Shown: positions 8,002 through 15,748 of the stretch, piece by piece | How the letters are laid out: each line of letters opens with the position of its first letter | Numbering within the stretch: position 1 is the stretch's first letter | Program-made: the position numbers and the translations under genes | Notes under the pieces: generated by a model | Database searches by the model: none | The model's input: the letters and a program-made list of their open reading frames with translations, nothing else | What the model was told of the DNA's origin: nothing | Origin: Chloroflexota bacterium | GTDB taxonomy: Bacteria > Chloroflexota > Anaerolineae > Anaerolineales > Anaerolineaceae | Assembly (NCBI GenBank): GCA_012517865.1 | Contig: JAAYUC010000006.1 | Coordinates: 1-64,000, forward strand | Direction of reading: 5' to 3' | Length of the DNA stretch: 64,000 nt

Positions 8002-9814
8002 TGAAAACGAACTGGACGACAACGTTCCATTAAAGAGCAATGTGCTCAAGCGTTTATTCAGCACGCTGCGCCCGCACCGGAAGACTTTGCTGGGCGGAGT
8101 CCTCGCGATTGTGGTTGTCTCCCTGTTGGACGCCTATTTCACGATTTTAAGCAAACGTATCATTGATGAGGGCATCGCTCTTCAGGATAAAGCCGCTGTC
8201 CTGCGCTTCTTCATGATTTACGGCGCGATTGTTTTGGTGCAGGCTGTTGGCGTATTCTTTTTCATTTATCTGGTGGGCGTGCAGGGCGAGCGCGTGCGCT
8301 ATGACCTGCGTAAACAGCTTTTCAACCACTTGCAGGACCTTTCCCTTTCTTATTTCAGCAAGACTCCTCTCGGTTGGATTATGTCGCGGGTTACCTCGGA
8401 CACTGAAAAAATGGCGGAACTGCTTACCTGGGGCGTCATCGACACCGCCTACGCGTTCGTGAGCATTATCGTTTCGGCTGTGTTCATGTTCACGATTAAC
8501 TGGCAGCTGGCGCTAATTGTCCTGTTTTCACTGCCGGTGATGATTTACGCCGCCTTCAAATTCCGCCTGCGCATTTACCACCACTACCGCCTTTCGCGCA
8601 AAGCTAACTCCAGGATGACCGCCAGCCTGAATGAAAATATTACCGGCGTGCGGGTTGTCAAGGCGCTGCGCCGCGAGGACCGCAATCTGAATGATTTCAA
8701 GGTGCTTTCGACCGCGATGTACAAATCCAGCTACCGCGCGGCGTATCTCTCCGCGCTTTTTCAGCCGACCATTCAGATGGTCAGCGCAATATCGTTGGGT
8801 TTGATATTGTGGCGCGGCGGCATCAAAGTAGAGCTTGGCAGCATCACCATCGGTGGTTTGCAGGCTTTCATTTCTTACATCATGATGATTTTGTGGCCAA
8901 TTCAGGACCTGGCCCGGGTTTACGCGGATATGCAGAACGCTGTGGCTTCTTCCGAGCGGGTCTTCTCCCTGATGGACACGCGTCCTGCCATTGACAACCG
9001 CCCGAATGCCTCGCAAGCAGTATCGTTGGCTGGGGATATTGACTTTGAGAATGTTTCCTTCCGCTATGAAGAAGATGAACCGGTCATCCGCAACATCAGC
9101 TTCCATATCCCCTATGGGCAGTCCGTCGCTTTGGTCGGACCGACAGGCGGCGGCAAAACCACCCTTGTGAACCTCCTCTGTCGGTTTTACGAGCCGACGG
9201 AAGGCGTGATTCGCATCGCGGGCAGGAATTACCTGGACCTTGACCTGCACACCATCCAGTCCCGGATAGGTGTGGTTTTGCAAACCCCGCACCTATTTTC
9301 CGGAAGCATTCGCGAAAATATCCGCTATGGAAAATTGGATGCCACTGATGCAGAGATTGAAGAGGCCGCGAAACTGGCTGGCGCGCATGATTTCATTCAG
9401 CACTTCGAGCACGGCTACGACCAGAACGTTGGCGAAGGCGGTAATTTGCTTTCGGTCGGTCAAAAACAGCTGATCAGCATTGCCCGTGCGATTCTCTCCA
9501 ACCCGGATATTTTCGTGATGGATGAAGCCACCAGCTCCGTGGATACGCTCACTGAGGCGCTCATCCAAAGCGGCATGGAAAAACTGATGACCGGACGTAC
9601 CAGCTTTATTATTGCGCACCGCCTCTCCACTATTAAAAACGCCGACAAGATATTCGTGATTACTGACGGTCAGATTGCAGAAAGCGGCAATCACCATTCG
9701 CTTATGCTCCTGAAAGGGCACTACTACCGGCTCTATACTCAGCAATTCCGGCATGAACTCGAGTCAAAACTTGACCCCTACAGCAGCATCCCCACGGAAC
9801 CGGCTGTGGAATAA
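7985..9814 (+). CDS. ABC exporter half-transporter, partner subunit
   Basis: The 609-residue protein has a transmembrane domain followed by an ATPase domain. Walker A is GPTGGGKTT (from about 385), and Walker B FVMDEATSS keeps the catalytic Glu (about 514). The signature is LSVGQ instead of LSGGQ (about 489-493). That change pairs with the Asp-for-Glu change in the upstream subunit, so one composite ATP site would be degenerate and the other canonical. GTG 7985 was chosen because AGAGGAA lies 8-9 nt upstream; it overlaps the preceding gene by 17 nt, which fits translational coupling. The upstream in-frame ATG at 7862 lies deep in the first gene and was rejected. Confidence 0.92.
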   Translation: MSTYYDENELDDNVPLKSNVLKRLFSTLRPHRKTLLGGVLAIVVVSLLDAYFTILSKRIIDEGIALQDKAAVLRFFMIYGAIVLVQAVGVFFFIYLVGVQGERVRYDLRKQLFNHLQDLSLSYFSKTPLGWIMSRVTSDTEKMAELLTWGVIDTAYAFVSIIVSAVFMFTINWQLALIVLFSLPVMIYAAFKFRLRIYHHYRLSRKANSRMTASLNENITGVRVVKALRREDRNLNDFKVLSTAMYKSSYRAAYLSALFQPTIQMVSAISLGLILWRGGIKVELGSITIGGLQAFISYIMMILWPIQDLARVYADMQNAVASSERVFSLMDTRPAIDNRPNASQAVSLAGDIDFENVSFRYEEDEPVIRNISFHIPYGQSVALVGPTGGGKTTLVNLLCRFYEPTEGVIRIAGRNYLDLDLHTIQSRIGVVLQTPHLFSGSIRENIRYGKLDATDAEIEEAAKLAGAHDFIQHFEHGYDQNVGEGGNLLSVGQKQLISIARAILSNPDIFVMDEATSSVDTLTEALIQSGMEKLMTGRTSFIIAHRLSTIKNADKIFVITDGQIAESGNHHSLMLLKGHYYRLYTQQFRHELESKLDPYSSIPTEPAVE

Positions 9815-9825
9815 GGAAGACCCGC

Positions 9826-10608
9826 ATGCGATTTGCTGTAAACTTTTCGGTTCCCATGGCCAGGCTGCTCTCGGAAGGCGCAGTGGACTGCGATTCTCTC
9901 AAGTGCCCGGAGTGGGAAGGCGTCGTAGCCGCTGCCAGGCCGCTTCGGCCGGTGCATGTGCATTTTGACATCGTCGTGGGCAACGGCGGCTTTGACCATC
10001 TTGATTTTGCGCTTATCCGCAGGCTGCTTGCCAGCACGGATACCACTCACCTCAACTGCCATCTGATGAGCAGCTCAGACACGAAACTCTCGAGCCCGGC
10101 CGACAAAAAAAGACTGGTCGAGAGCTGGGTGGCAGGAATGGAATACCTGAAAGCGCAGGTTCCGGGCTGCCCCCTGGTTGCGGAAAATCTCCCCTTCATT
10201 CCTGGATACTACAGCAGTGAAATCGCGGCCTCACCCGATTTAATTACCCAGGCGCTAAAAGAAGCGGATGCCGGCCTGCTCTTTGACCTTTCTCACGCGC
10301 GCATCAGCAGCCATTACCTTGGCAGCAGCATTAAGGATTACGCCGCGCGCCTGCCCATGGACAGATTGGCAGAGCTGCACATCACCGGGCTTCGTTATTA
10401 CCGCGGCTACCTGAGTGACCACTTTGAAATGAGCCCGGAAGATTGGGATGCCGCCCGCTGGGCTCGCGCTCAAATTAAAACGGGAATCTGGCGGGAGCCG
10501 GACATTACCGCCTTTGAATATGGCGGCGTTGGTGAAGTTTTTGGATGGCGCACGCACGATTGGGTACTGCGGGAACAGGTCCCGCGCCTGTCCGAGCTGT
10601 TCGGTTAG
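9826..10608 (+). CDS. DUF692/MNIO-like TIM-barrel protein
   Basis: The protein has 260 residues. His, Glu and Asp residues recur at strand ends in the order expected for DUF692 proteins (multinuclear non-heme iron enzymes) or the related xylose-isomerase-like barrel. In order they are VHVHFD, THLNCHL, VAENLPF, LLFDLSHARIS, ELHITG, SDHFEMSPEDW and FEYGG. DUF692 enzymes oxidatively modify Cys-containing peptides, but many TIM barrels of this shape are sugar isomerases or endonuclease IV-like, so the function is open. It follows the exporter by 11 nt with AAGGAAG ahead of the ATG and so belongs to that operon. No precursor peptide or DUF2063 partner was seen. Confidence 0.65.
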   Translation: MRFAVNFSVPMARLLSEGAVDCDSLKCPEWEGVVAAARPLRPVHVHFDIVVGNGGFDHLDFALIRRLLASTDTTHLNCHLMSSSDTKLSSPADKKRLVESWVAGMEYLKAQVPGCPLVAENLPFIPGYYSSEIAASPDLITQALKEADAGLLFDLSHARISSHYLGSSIKDYAARLPMDRLAELHITGLRYYRGYLSDHFEMSPEDWDAARWARAQIKTGIWREPDITAFEYGGVGEVFGWRTHDWVLREQVPRLSELFG

Positions 10609-10692
10609 CTTCCTCGCTTTTCACGTCCACAGAATCTCCCTTTCCGTAAAGCTCTCTTTTCTCGGTATTCTTGTGTTTCCCCCCGGATTTAA

Positions 10693-10711
10693 AAGAACCC
10701 GCAGGGTTCTT
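10693..10711. terminator. Hairpin after the exporter/MNIO operon
   Basis: AAGAACCC and GGGTTCTT form a perfect 8-bp stem around GCA. No T-run follows on the plus strand, so it may be a weak or factor-assisted terminator. A second small stem, CGCAA/TTGCG at 10760-10774, is followed by a run of six T and is an alternative termination point. Confidence 0.45.
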
Positions 10712-10886
10712 CCAATCTGGCTGTTTTTCTGATTCCCTTCAAAATCCTCGTTCTCTAAACGCAAAAGGGTTGCGGTTTTTTCCGGCAGGCAGTCATTTTA
10801 CGCGGGTAGAAAACAGCAGCTTCGCGATGCATGAGAAGGACCAAGAAAATGAGTTAATAAAATCCCTCTGTTCAAAAGTCCTGGAG

Positions 10887-11110
10887 TATAATAGGGATGA
10901 AATCTTGGATGAGATGAAAATGGAAACCGAAATTACTGCCGGAAGCGAACCCGCATCAGACGACCAGTCTGGCCCTGCAAGTCAGGGCGGGCATCCAGCC
11001 TCACCCTTCACCGCTGTCGCTTAAACCAAAACGACCGGGGGAAGGATAGGTTGCCTGTCCCCTGAGGTGTTTTCTTCCAACTGCATATAAGAAAAATTAA
11101 AAACGTAGGC
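10887..11110 (+). promoter_or_regulatory. Candidate structured leader of the MgtE_N/Nramp operon
   Basis: The 512-nt gap 10609-11120 has no convincing large gene. A TATAAT box (10887-10892) lacks a good -35. Downstream come adjacent stems CAGAC/GTCTG (10957-10971) and GCCCTG/CAGGGC (10972-10988), then a longer hairpin GGGGA/TCCCC (11038-11062) with an inner AGG/CCT stem. A short in-frame ORF covers 10914-11024 (36 codons; four Pro, several acidic residues near its start), with a longer version from ATG 10829 (65 codons). The layout is compatible with a cis-regulatory leader or leader peptide. I could not match it to the M-box, ykoK or yybP-ykoY consensus. Confidence 0.35.
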
Positions 11111-11120
11111 GAGGTGCGTG

Positions 11121-12386
11121 ATGATCTATTTAAGTCAACTAATCGATCAGAAGGTTTGGGACGCGTTTGGACACGTCGTGGGCAAAATTGACGATATCAT
11201 GGTCAACGCGACGGAAAAGAGCGTGCCGCCGCTTTCGGCTTTGGTTCTAAAAGGCGCTCCCGAAAACAAGAACCTGATTGACGCCCAGTCAATTGCCAGC
11301 CTTTGGCCCAGCGTCACTCTTAAAACGGACATCAGCAAACTGATTCCTTACACACCCAAAGGCCACGAGCTGCTTCTCAAGCAGCGCGTGCTCGACCAGC
11401 AGATTGTGGATACTGAGGGCAAACGGCTGGTGCGCGTGAACGACCTCCAAATCGCCCGCAAAGGCGACCAGTTCTTCCTGACCGGAGTGGACGCCAGTTT
11501 TAATGGCTTATTGCGCCGACTCGGACTGGAGAACATTGGCAAATCCATCGCGCGGACCTTTAAGAAAGAAGCCAAGACCCACGTCATCCCGTGGGAGTTT
11601 GTCGCTTCCATCGAACATGACGACCCCCTGCGCCTTAGCGTTTCCCAGTCCAGGCTGGTGCAAATGCCGCCCGCGGATATTGCCGCGATCCTGGACGACC
11701 TGGACAGCCACACGAGCAAAGCCCTTCTGCAGGGTTTCCCCAACGAGGAACTGGCCGACACCCTTGAACAAAGCTCTCAGGAAGTCCAGCAGGCGGTACT
11801 CTCACATTTGCACCCGGAGCGCGCCGCGGATGTTCTGGAAGAAATGGACCCCGACGAGGCAGCTGATATTCTGGCCGACATGGATGACCAGGTCAGTGAG
11901 CGCCTGCTGACCTTGATGGAAGATGATGACGCGGAAGAGGTGCGCACTCTGCTTGGGTATCCCGAAACTTCCTCCGGCGGCATCATGACCACCGAATTTG
12001 CCTGGGTTCCCTATACCTACAATGTGGAACAGGCTCTCGCCTATCTGCGTTCTTCCGAAGACGCGCTGGAAGATGAGTTTATGTATTATGTCTACCTTCT
12101 GGACGAGCAACACCAACTCAAAGGCGTGGTCAGCCTGCGGGATTTGGTAACCGCGCCGCTGGACCAGCCTCTCTCCAAGTGGATTGATGACGACATCGCC
12201 TACGTGTATCCCCTCACGCCGCAGGAAGAAGCGGCCTACCTGGTTGCCAAGTACGACCTGATGGCTCTTCCGGTGGTGGAACCTGAAACCAAGCGAATGA
12301 TTGGCATCGTTACCGTGGACGACGCCCTGGATACCGTTCTGCCGACAGCGTGGAAAAAGAAACTGCCGAGATTTTCGGGAAAGTAG
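11121..12386 (+). CDS. PRC-barrel/MgtE_N/CBS-pair protein, soluble partner of an Nramp-like transporter
   Basis: The 421-residue protein has three parts. An N-terminal PRC-barrel-like half (about 1-150) begins MIYLSQLIDQKVWDAFGHVVG. The middle (about 175-275) has MgtE_N-type helical repeats such as HPERAADVLEEMDPDEAADILADM. A CBS pair follows (about 285-405) with GGIMTTEFAWV and IVTVDDALDTV. The MgtE transmembrane domain is absent, so this is a soluble Mg2+ or nucleotide sensor, probably gating or regulating the transporter encoded 12 nt downstream. GAGGT lies 6 nt ahead of ATG 11121; a GTG at 11118 is too close to it. Confidence 0.85.
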   Translation: MIYLSQLIDQKVWDAFGHVVGKIDDIMVNATEKSVPPLSALVLKGAPENKNLIDAQSIASLWPSVTLKTDISKLIPYTPKGHELLLKQRVLDQQIVDTEGKRLVRVNDLQIARKGDQFFLTGVDASFNGLLRRLGLENIGKSIARTFKKEAKTHVIPWEFVASIEHDDPLRLSVSQSRLVQMPPADIAAILDDLDSHTSKALLQGFPNEELADTLEQSSQEVQQAVLSHLHPERAADVLEEMDPDEAADILADMDDQVSERLLTLMEDDDAEEVRTLLGYPETSSGGIMTTEFAWVPYTYNVEQALAYLRSSEDALEDEFMYYVYLLDEQHQLKGVVSLRDLVTAPLDQPLSKWIDDDIAYVYPLTPQEEAAYLVAKYDLMALPVVEPETKRMIGIVTVDDALDTVLPTAWKKKLPRFSGK

Positions 12387-12398
12387 GCGGAGAGGAAT

Positions 12399-13652
12399 AT
12401 GAAGAAGCAACTGAAGGTTCCTTTCTGGCTGCGAAAGTTTTTCCTCTTTTTCAGCCTTATCGGCCCGGGGATAATTACGGCCAGCGCGGATAATGACGCG
12501 CCGGGCATTGCCACATATTCCATTTCGGGCGCCAGATACGGCTACGGCTTCCTCTGGATTATTCTGCTCATCACCGTTGGTGAAGTTCTGGTGCAGGAAA
12601 TGGCTGCCCGCATGGGCACCGTGACCGGCAAGGGCACAGCCGACCTGATCCGCGAACGTTTTGGCGTCCGGACATCCGCCTTTGCCATGGCCTGTTTGCT
12701 CATTGCCAATACCGGAACCACCCTGGCGCAGTTCGCGGGCGTCGCGGCGGTAGGCGAACTGTTTGGTATCAGCCGTTACATTACGGTACCTCTGGCCGGG
12801 ATAATCATCGGATTGGTCATACTGCGCGGGAATTACAAAAGCGTGGAAAAGATTCTGCTGGTCTTGTGTCTTTCCGCTTTCAGCTATGTCATTACGGTCT
12901 TTGTCATCAAGCCGGATTGGGGAATCATTCTGAAGGATGCCATCACCCCTACGATTAAAATGGAAGCAAATTATCTCATCGCGGTGCTGGCTGTCATCGG
13001 CACGACGATTACTCCATGGGGCATTTTTTACCTTCAGGCTTCCGTCGCGGATAAAGGCACAGATGTAACGGATTACAAGAACACGCGCGCGGATGTGGTT
13101 TTTGGTTCAGTCTGGGGCAATATCATCTCAGCTTTCATTATCATCACAACCGCCGCGACTCTCTATCCCAAGGGAATCCTGGTGAACTCCGCGGAAGAAG
13201 CCGCCATGGCCCTCATTCCCCTGGCCGGCTCATTTTCCAGTCTGCTTTTCTCAATCGGCATGCTGGGAGCTTCGCTGCTAGCAGTCTCGGTGCTTCCGCT
13301 TTCCACCACGTACGCGATGTGTGAAGCGTTTGGCTTTGAACGCGGGCTGAACAGGCCGGTAAAGGACGCGCCGGTCTTTTATTCTATCTTTATCAGCATC
13401 ATGCTCATCAGCATGCTCTTCGTCTTGATTCCAGGGATACCGTTATTCCAAATCATGCTCATCTCCCAGTCTGTGAACGCCATCCTGCTGCCGGTCATCC
13501 TCATCCTGGTGCTTATCCTGGCAAACGACAAGAACATCATGGGAAAATGGGTGAATACCCGCCTGTCCAATTATCTGGGATACGCTCTGACTGGAATCAT
13601 CTTTCTGGCCACCGTCGCTCTGCTGGTGGGTGAATTTCTGCCTGCCACTTAA
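12399..13652 (+). CDS. Divergent Nramp-family divalent-metal transporter
   Basis: This 417-residue protein has about eleven predicted membrane helices and begins with the Nramp pattern GPGIITASADNDAPG. The TM1 motif, DPGN in canonical Mn/Fe Nramps, reads DAPG (33-36), so the metal-binding Asn is lost. In TM6 the usual MPH reads TPW (205-207), so the conserved metal-binding Met is lost. Loss of Met is known to relax selectivity, as in NRAT1 and the Mg-transporting NRMT group. Pairing with a MgtE_N/CBS protein makes Mg2+ or Mn2+ the best guesses; this is an inference. GGAGAGGAAT precedes the ATG. The 3' end overlaps the convergent ABC ATPase gene by 4 nt. Confidence 0.85.
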   Translation: MKKQLKVPFWLRKFFLFFSLIGPGIITASADNDAPGIATYSISGARYGYGFLWIILLITVGEVLVQEMAARMGTVTGKGTADLIRERFGVRTSAFAMACLLIANTGTTLAQFAGVAAVGELFGISRYITVPLAGIIIGLVILRGNYKSVEKILLVLCLSAFSYVITVFVIKPDWGIILKDAITPTIKMEANYLIAVLAVIGTTITPWGIFYLQASVADKGTDVTDYKNTRADVVFGSVWGNIISAFIIITTAATLYPKGILVNSAEEAAMALIPLAGSFSSLLFSIGMLGASLLAVSVLPLSTTYAMCEAFGFERGLNRPVKDAPVFYSIFISIMLISMLFVLIPGIPLFQIMLISQSVNAILLPVILILVLILANDKNIMGKWVNTRLSNYLGYALTGIIFLATVALLVGEFLPAT

Positions 13653-14665
13653 GATAGTTCAAGCAAGGCGGCCAGCAAGGCATAGATGGAGCTGACTTCC
13701 CGCGACACTCCCTGCCAGGTAAGCCGCCAGCACGCGCCAAGACCCTGCCCTTCCACTTCAACGAAGGGCAGTTCCGGCGCGCCATCAACCAGCACCTCAA
13801 AGCCAGCCCTGCGCAGAGCGCGCGCGGTCCAGACCGCCGCCAGGCCTTCTGCGCGCAGCACAACGGGTTTGGCGTCGTCGCCCTCTTCCTCAAATTGGCC
13901 GGTCAGCGCGTCGTAACGCAGATTAAGCTGGCTGAAAGTACGTCCAAATTCACCGTTTAAAACCAGGTCCTCAGGAGAGCCCTGAGAAATCCCGCCGTTC
14001 CGGTCCATTAACCAGATGCGGTCCGCGGTGCGCATGGCCAGATCCAAATCATGCGTGGAGGTGAGCACTGCCTGCTGGCGGCCTCTTGCCAGGTCCCGCA
14101 GCAGGTGCATAATCGTAATTCTGCCCGGCAGGTCCAGGAAAGCCGTCGGCTCGTCCAGCACCAACAAAAGTGGTTCCTGAGCCAGAGCGCGGGCAATCAT
14201 CACCCGCTGTCTTTCTCCGTCGCTTAATTCCTGCACAAAGCGCTCGGCCAGATGGACTACATCAGTCAGTTCCAGGGCTTTCTGGACAGCGGCTTCATCT
14301 TGCTGGGTTCGGCTGTCAAAAATGCCTGTATACGGCGAGCGTCCCAGCCCAACCAGTTCCCGGACCCGCATGACGTTCACCTGGACATGCTCCGTCAGCA
14401 CAATGCTGACCATCCCCGCCAGTTCCTTATTGCTGTATGCGTGCAGCGCTCTGCCGCTCAGCAGCACCTCACCCCCAAGAGCTGGCTGCAGGCGCGTCAG
14501 GGTGCGCAGGAGCGTGGATTTTCCAACGCCGTTTGGCCCGGCCAGGCACACAAATTCGCCGGCATATAAATCCAGATTCAAGCCGCGGGCAACTACCGTG
14601 CGGCTGCCGCGGGAGGGTTGGAAGCCAATCTGCAAATCGCGCGCGCTGAGAATTGGGCTGGTCAT
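13649..14665 (-). CDS. Cobalamin/siderophore-type ABC importer ATPase (BtuD-like)
   Basis: The 338-residue ATPase has Walker A GPNGVGKST, a Q-loop region, signature LSDGERQR, Walker B LLLVLDEPTAFLDL and the H-loop THD. After the ATPase core there is an extra C-terminal domain of about 90 residues with an EEEGDDAKPVV linker that typical BtuD lacks; its role is unknown. ATG 14665 overlaps the stop of the permease gene as ATGA, so the genes are translationally coupled. An upstream in-frame start at 14710 lies inside the permease gene and was rejected. It is the third gene of a cobalamin-riboswitch operon. Confidence 0.9.
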   Translation of the reverse strand: MTSPILSARDLQIGFQPSRGSRTVVARGLNLDLYAGEFVCLAGPNGVGKSTLLRTLTRLQPALGGEVLLSGRALHAYSNKELAGMVSIVLTEHVQVNVMRVRELVGLGRSPYTGIFDSRTQQDEAAVQKALELTDVVHLAERFVQELSDGERQRVMIARALAQEPLLLVLDEPTAFLDLPGRITIMHLLRDLARGRQQAVLTSTHDLDLAMRTADRIWLMDRNGGISQGSPEDLVLNGEFGRTFSQLNLRYDALTGQFEEEGDDAKPVVLRAEGLAAVWTARALRRAGFEVLVDGAPELPFVEVEGQGLGACWRLTWQGVSREVSSIYALLAALLELS

Positions 14666-15741
14666 ACGGAAAACGATGTCCTTCCTTTGCGCTGCTTGAT
14701 GATGACCCAAACCACAAATGGCGCGCCAAAAAGGGAGGTCACCACGTTAATGGGGAGGACAAACTGACTGCCGGGCAGCTGCGCGATTGCGTCAGCCAAG
14801 AGCGCCAGAGCGCCCCCAAGCAGCGCGGCGGCCGGCAGCAGAGATTTATGATTGGCACTGTGCAGCAAGTTCCGGCAAAGGTGCGGCACTGCCACCCCGA
14901 TAAAACCTATCGGTCCGCAGAAAGCCGTCACAGTCCCTGCCAGTACAGAAGCGCTGAGCAAAATGAAAACGCGCGTCCAGCGCACATCGACGCCCATGCT
15001 GCGGGCGTATTCTTCGCCCAAGAGCAGCGCGTTCAGCGGCTTTGGCAAGAAGATTGTCACGGCGAGGCCGACGAGAATCACCGGCGCCATCACCCGCAGC
15101 TGGCTCCAGGTCACCCCGCTGAATGAGCCGTAAGACCAGACAGTGTAGGCCTGAATTCGTTCCGGCAGGCTGAAGTAAATCAGCAGGCTGGTCACTGCGC
15201 TGGCCGCGTATCCAAACATCAGCCCAAGTATCAGCAGTGTGGTTGGGTTTCTCACCTGCCGTCCGACCAATAAAATCAACCCCAGCACGAGGCCGGCTCC
15301 AATGGAAGCGGCAATTGCCAGTCCCAAATCTCCTGCTGTGCTGATGCCGGCCATTAAGATGCTGCCGGTGGTGCCAATTGCCAGCACAGCCAGGGCCACG
15401 CCCAGGCTCGCGCCGGAATTAATCCCCAGAATGAATGGGTCCGCCAGCGGGTTGCGGAACATGGTTTGCATCTGCAAACCCGCCACCGAGAGGGCTGCGC
15501 CCGCAAGCAGCGCTGTAAGGGCTTTGGTCAGACGAAAATTAAGGATAATTGTCGTCCAGCTTTCCTTAAGAGCGGGTTTCCCCAGGAGTATCCCGATTAT
15601 ATCTTTCAGAGGAATGGAAACCGACCCAAGGCTAAGGCTGACCACAAACGCCGCGGCCAGAATTATCGCGAAGAGCGCGATGACCCAACCCCGAGCTGCG
15701 GGGCCGCGAATGGTAGTGGTTTTATCCGGCCGGGCTTTCAT
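14662..15741 (-). CDS. FecCD-family ABC permease (BtuC-like)
   Basis: The 359-residue integral membrane protein is of the BtuC/FecCD class with about ten helices. Family patterns include PLADPFILGINSGASLGVALA and, near the C-terminus, FCGPIGFIGVAVPHLCR. These form the translocation path for cobalamin, siderophores or heme. The 5' end is 7 nt from the binding-protein gene and the 3' end overlaps the ATPase gene by 4 nt. The upstream cobalamin riboswitch makes a corrinoid the likely substrate. Confidence 0.92.
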   Translation of the reverse strand: MKARPDKTTTIRGPAARGWVIALFAIILAAAFVVSLSLGSVSIPLKDIIGILLGKPALKESWTTIILNFRLTKALTALLAGAALSVAGLQMQTMFRNPLADPFILGINSGASLGVALAVLAIGTTGSILMAGISTAGDLGLAIAASIGAGLVLGLILLVGRQVRNPTTLLILGLMFGYAASAVTSLLIYFSLPERIQAYTVWSYGSFSGVTWSQLRVMAPVILVGLAVTIFLPKPLNALLLGEEYARSMGVDVRWTRVFILLSASVLAGTVTAFCGPIGFIGVAVPHLCRNLLHSANHKSLLPAAALLGGALALLADAIAQLPGSQFVLPINVVTSLFGAPFVVWVIIKQRKGRTSFSV

Positions 15742-15748
15742 GGCAATT

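Noticed and set aside
10671-11024. 118-codon ORF before the metal-transport operon
   Set aside because: The upstream part is low in coding character and spans a hairpin; only the short 3' portion is kept as a leader ORF candidate.
10609-11120. Known Mg2+ or Mn2+ riboswitch
   Set aside because: I looked for M-box, ykoK and yybP-ykoY core motifs on the plus strand and found no convincing match; a covariance search would be needed.
14666-14710. N-terminal extension of the BtuD-like ATPase
   Set aside because: It lies inside the permease gene; ATG 14665 overlapping the permease stop is the normal coupled start.
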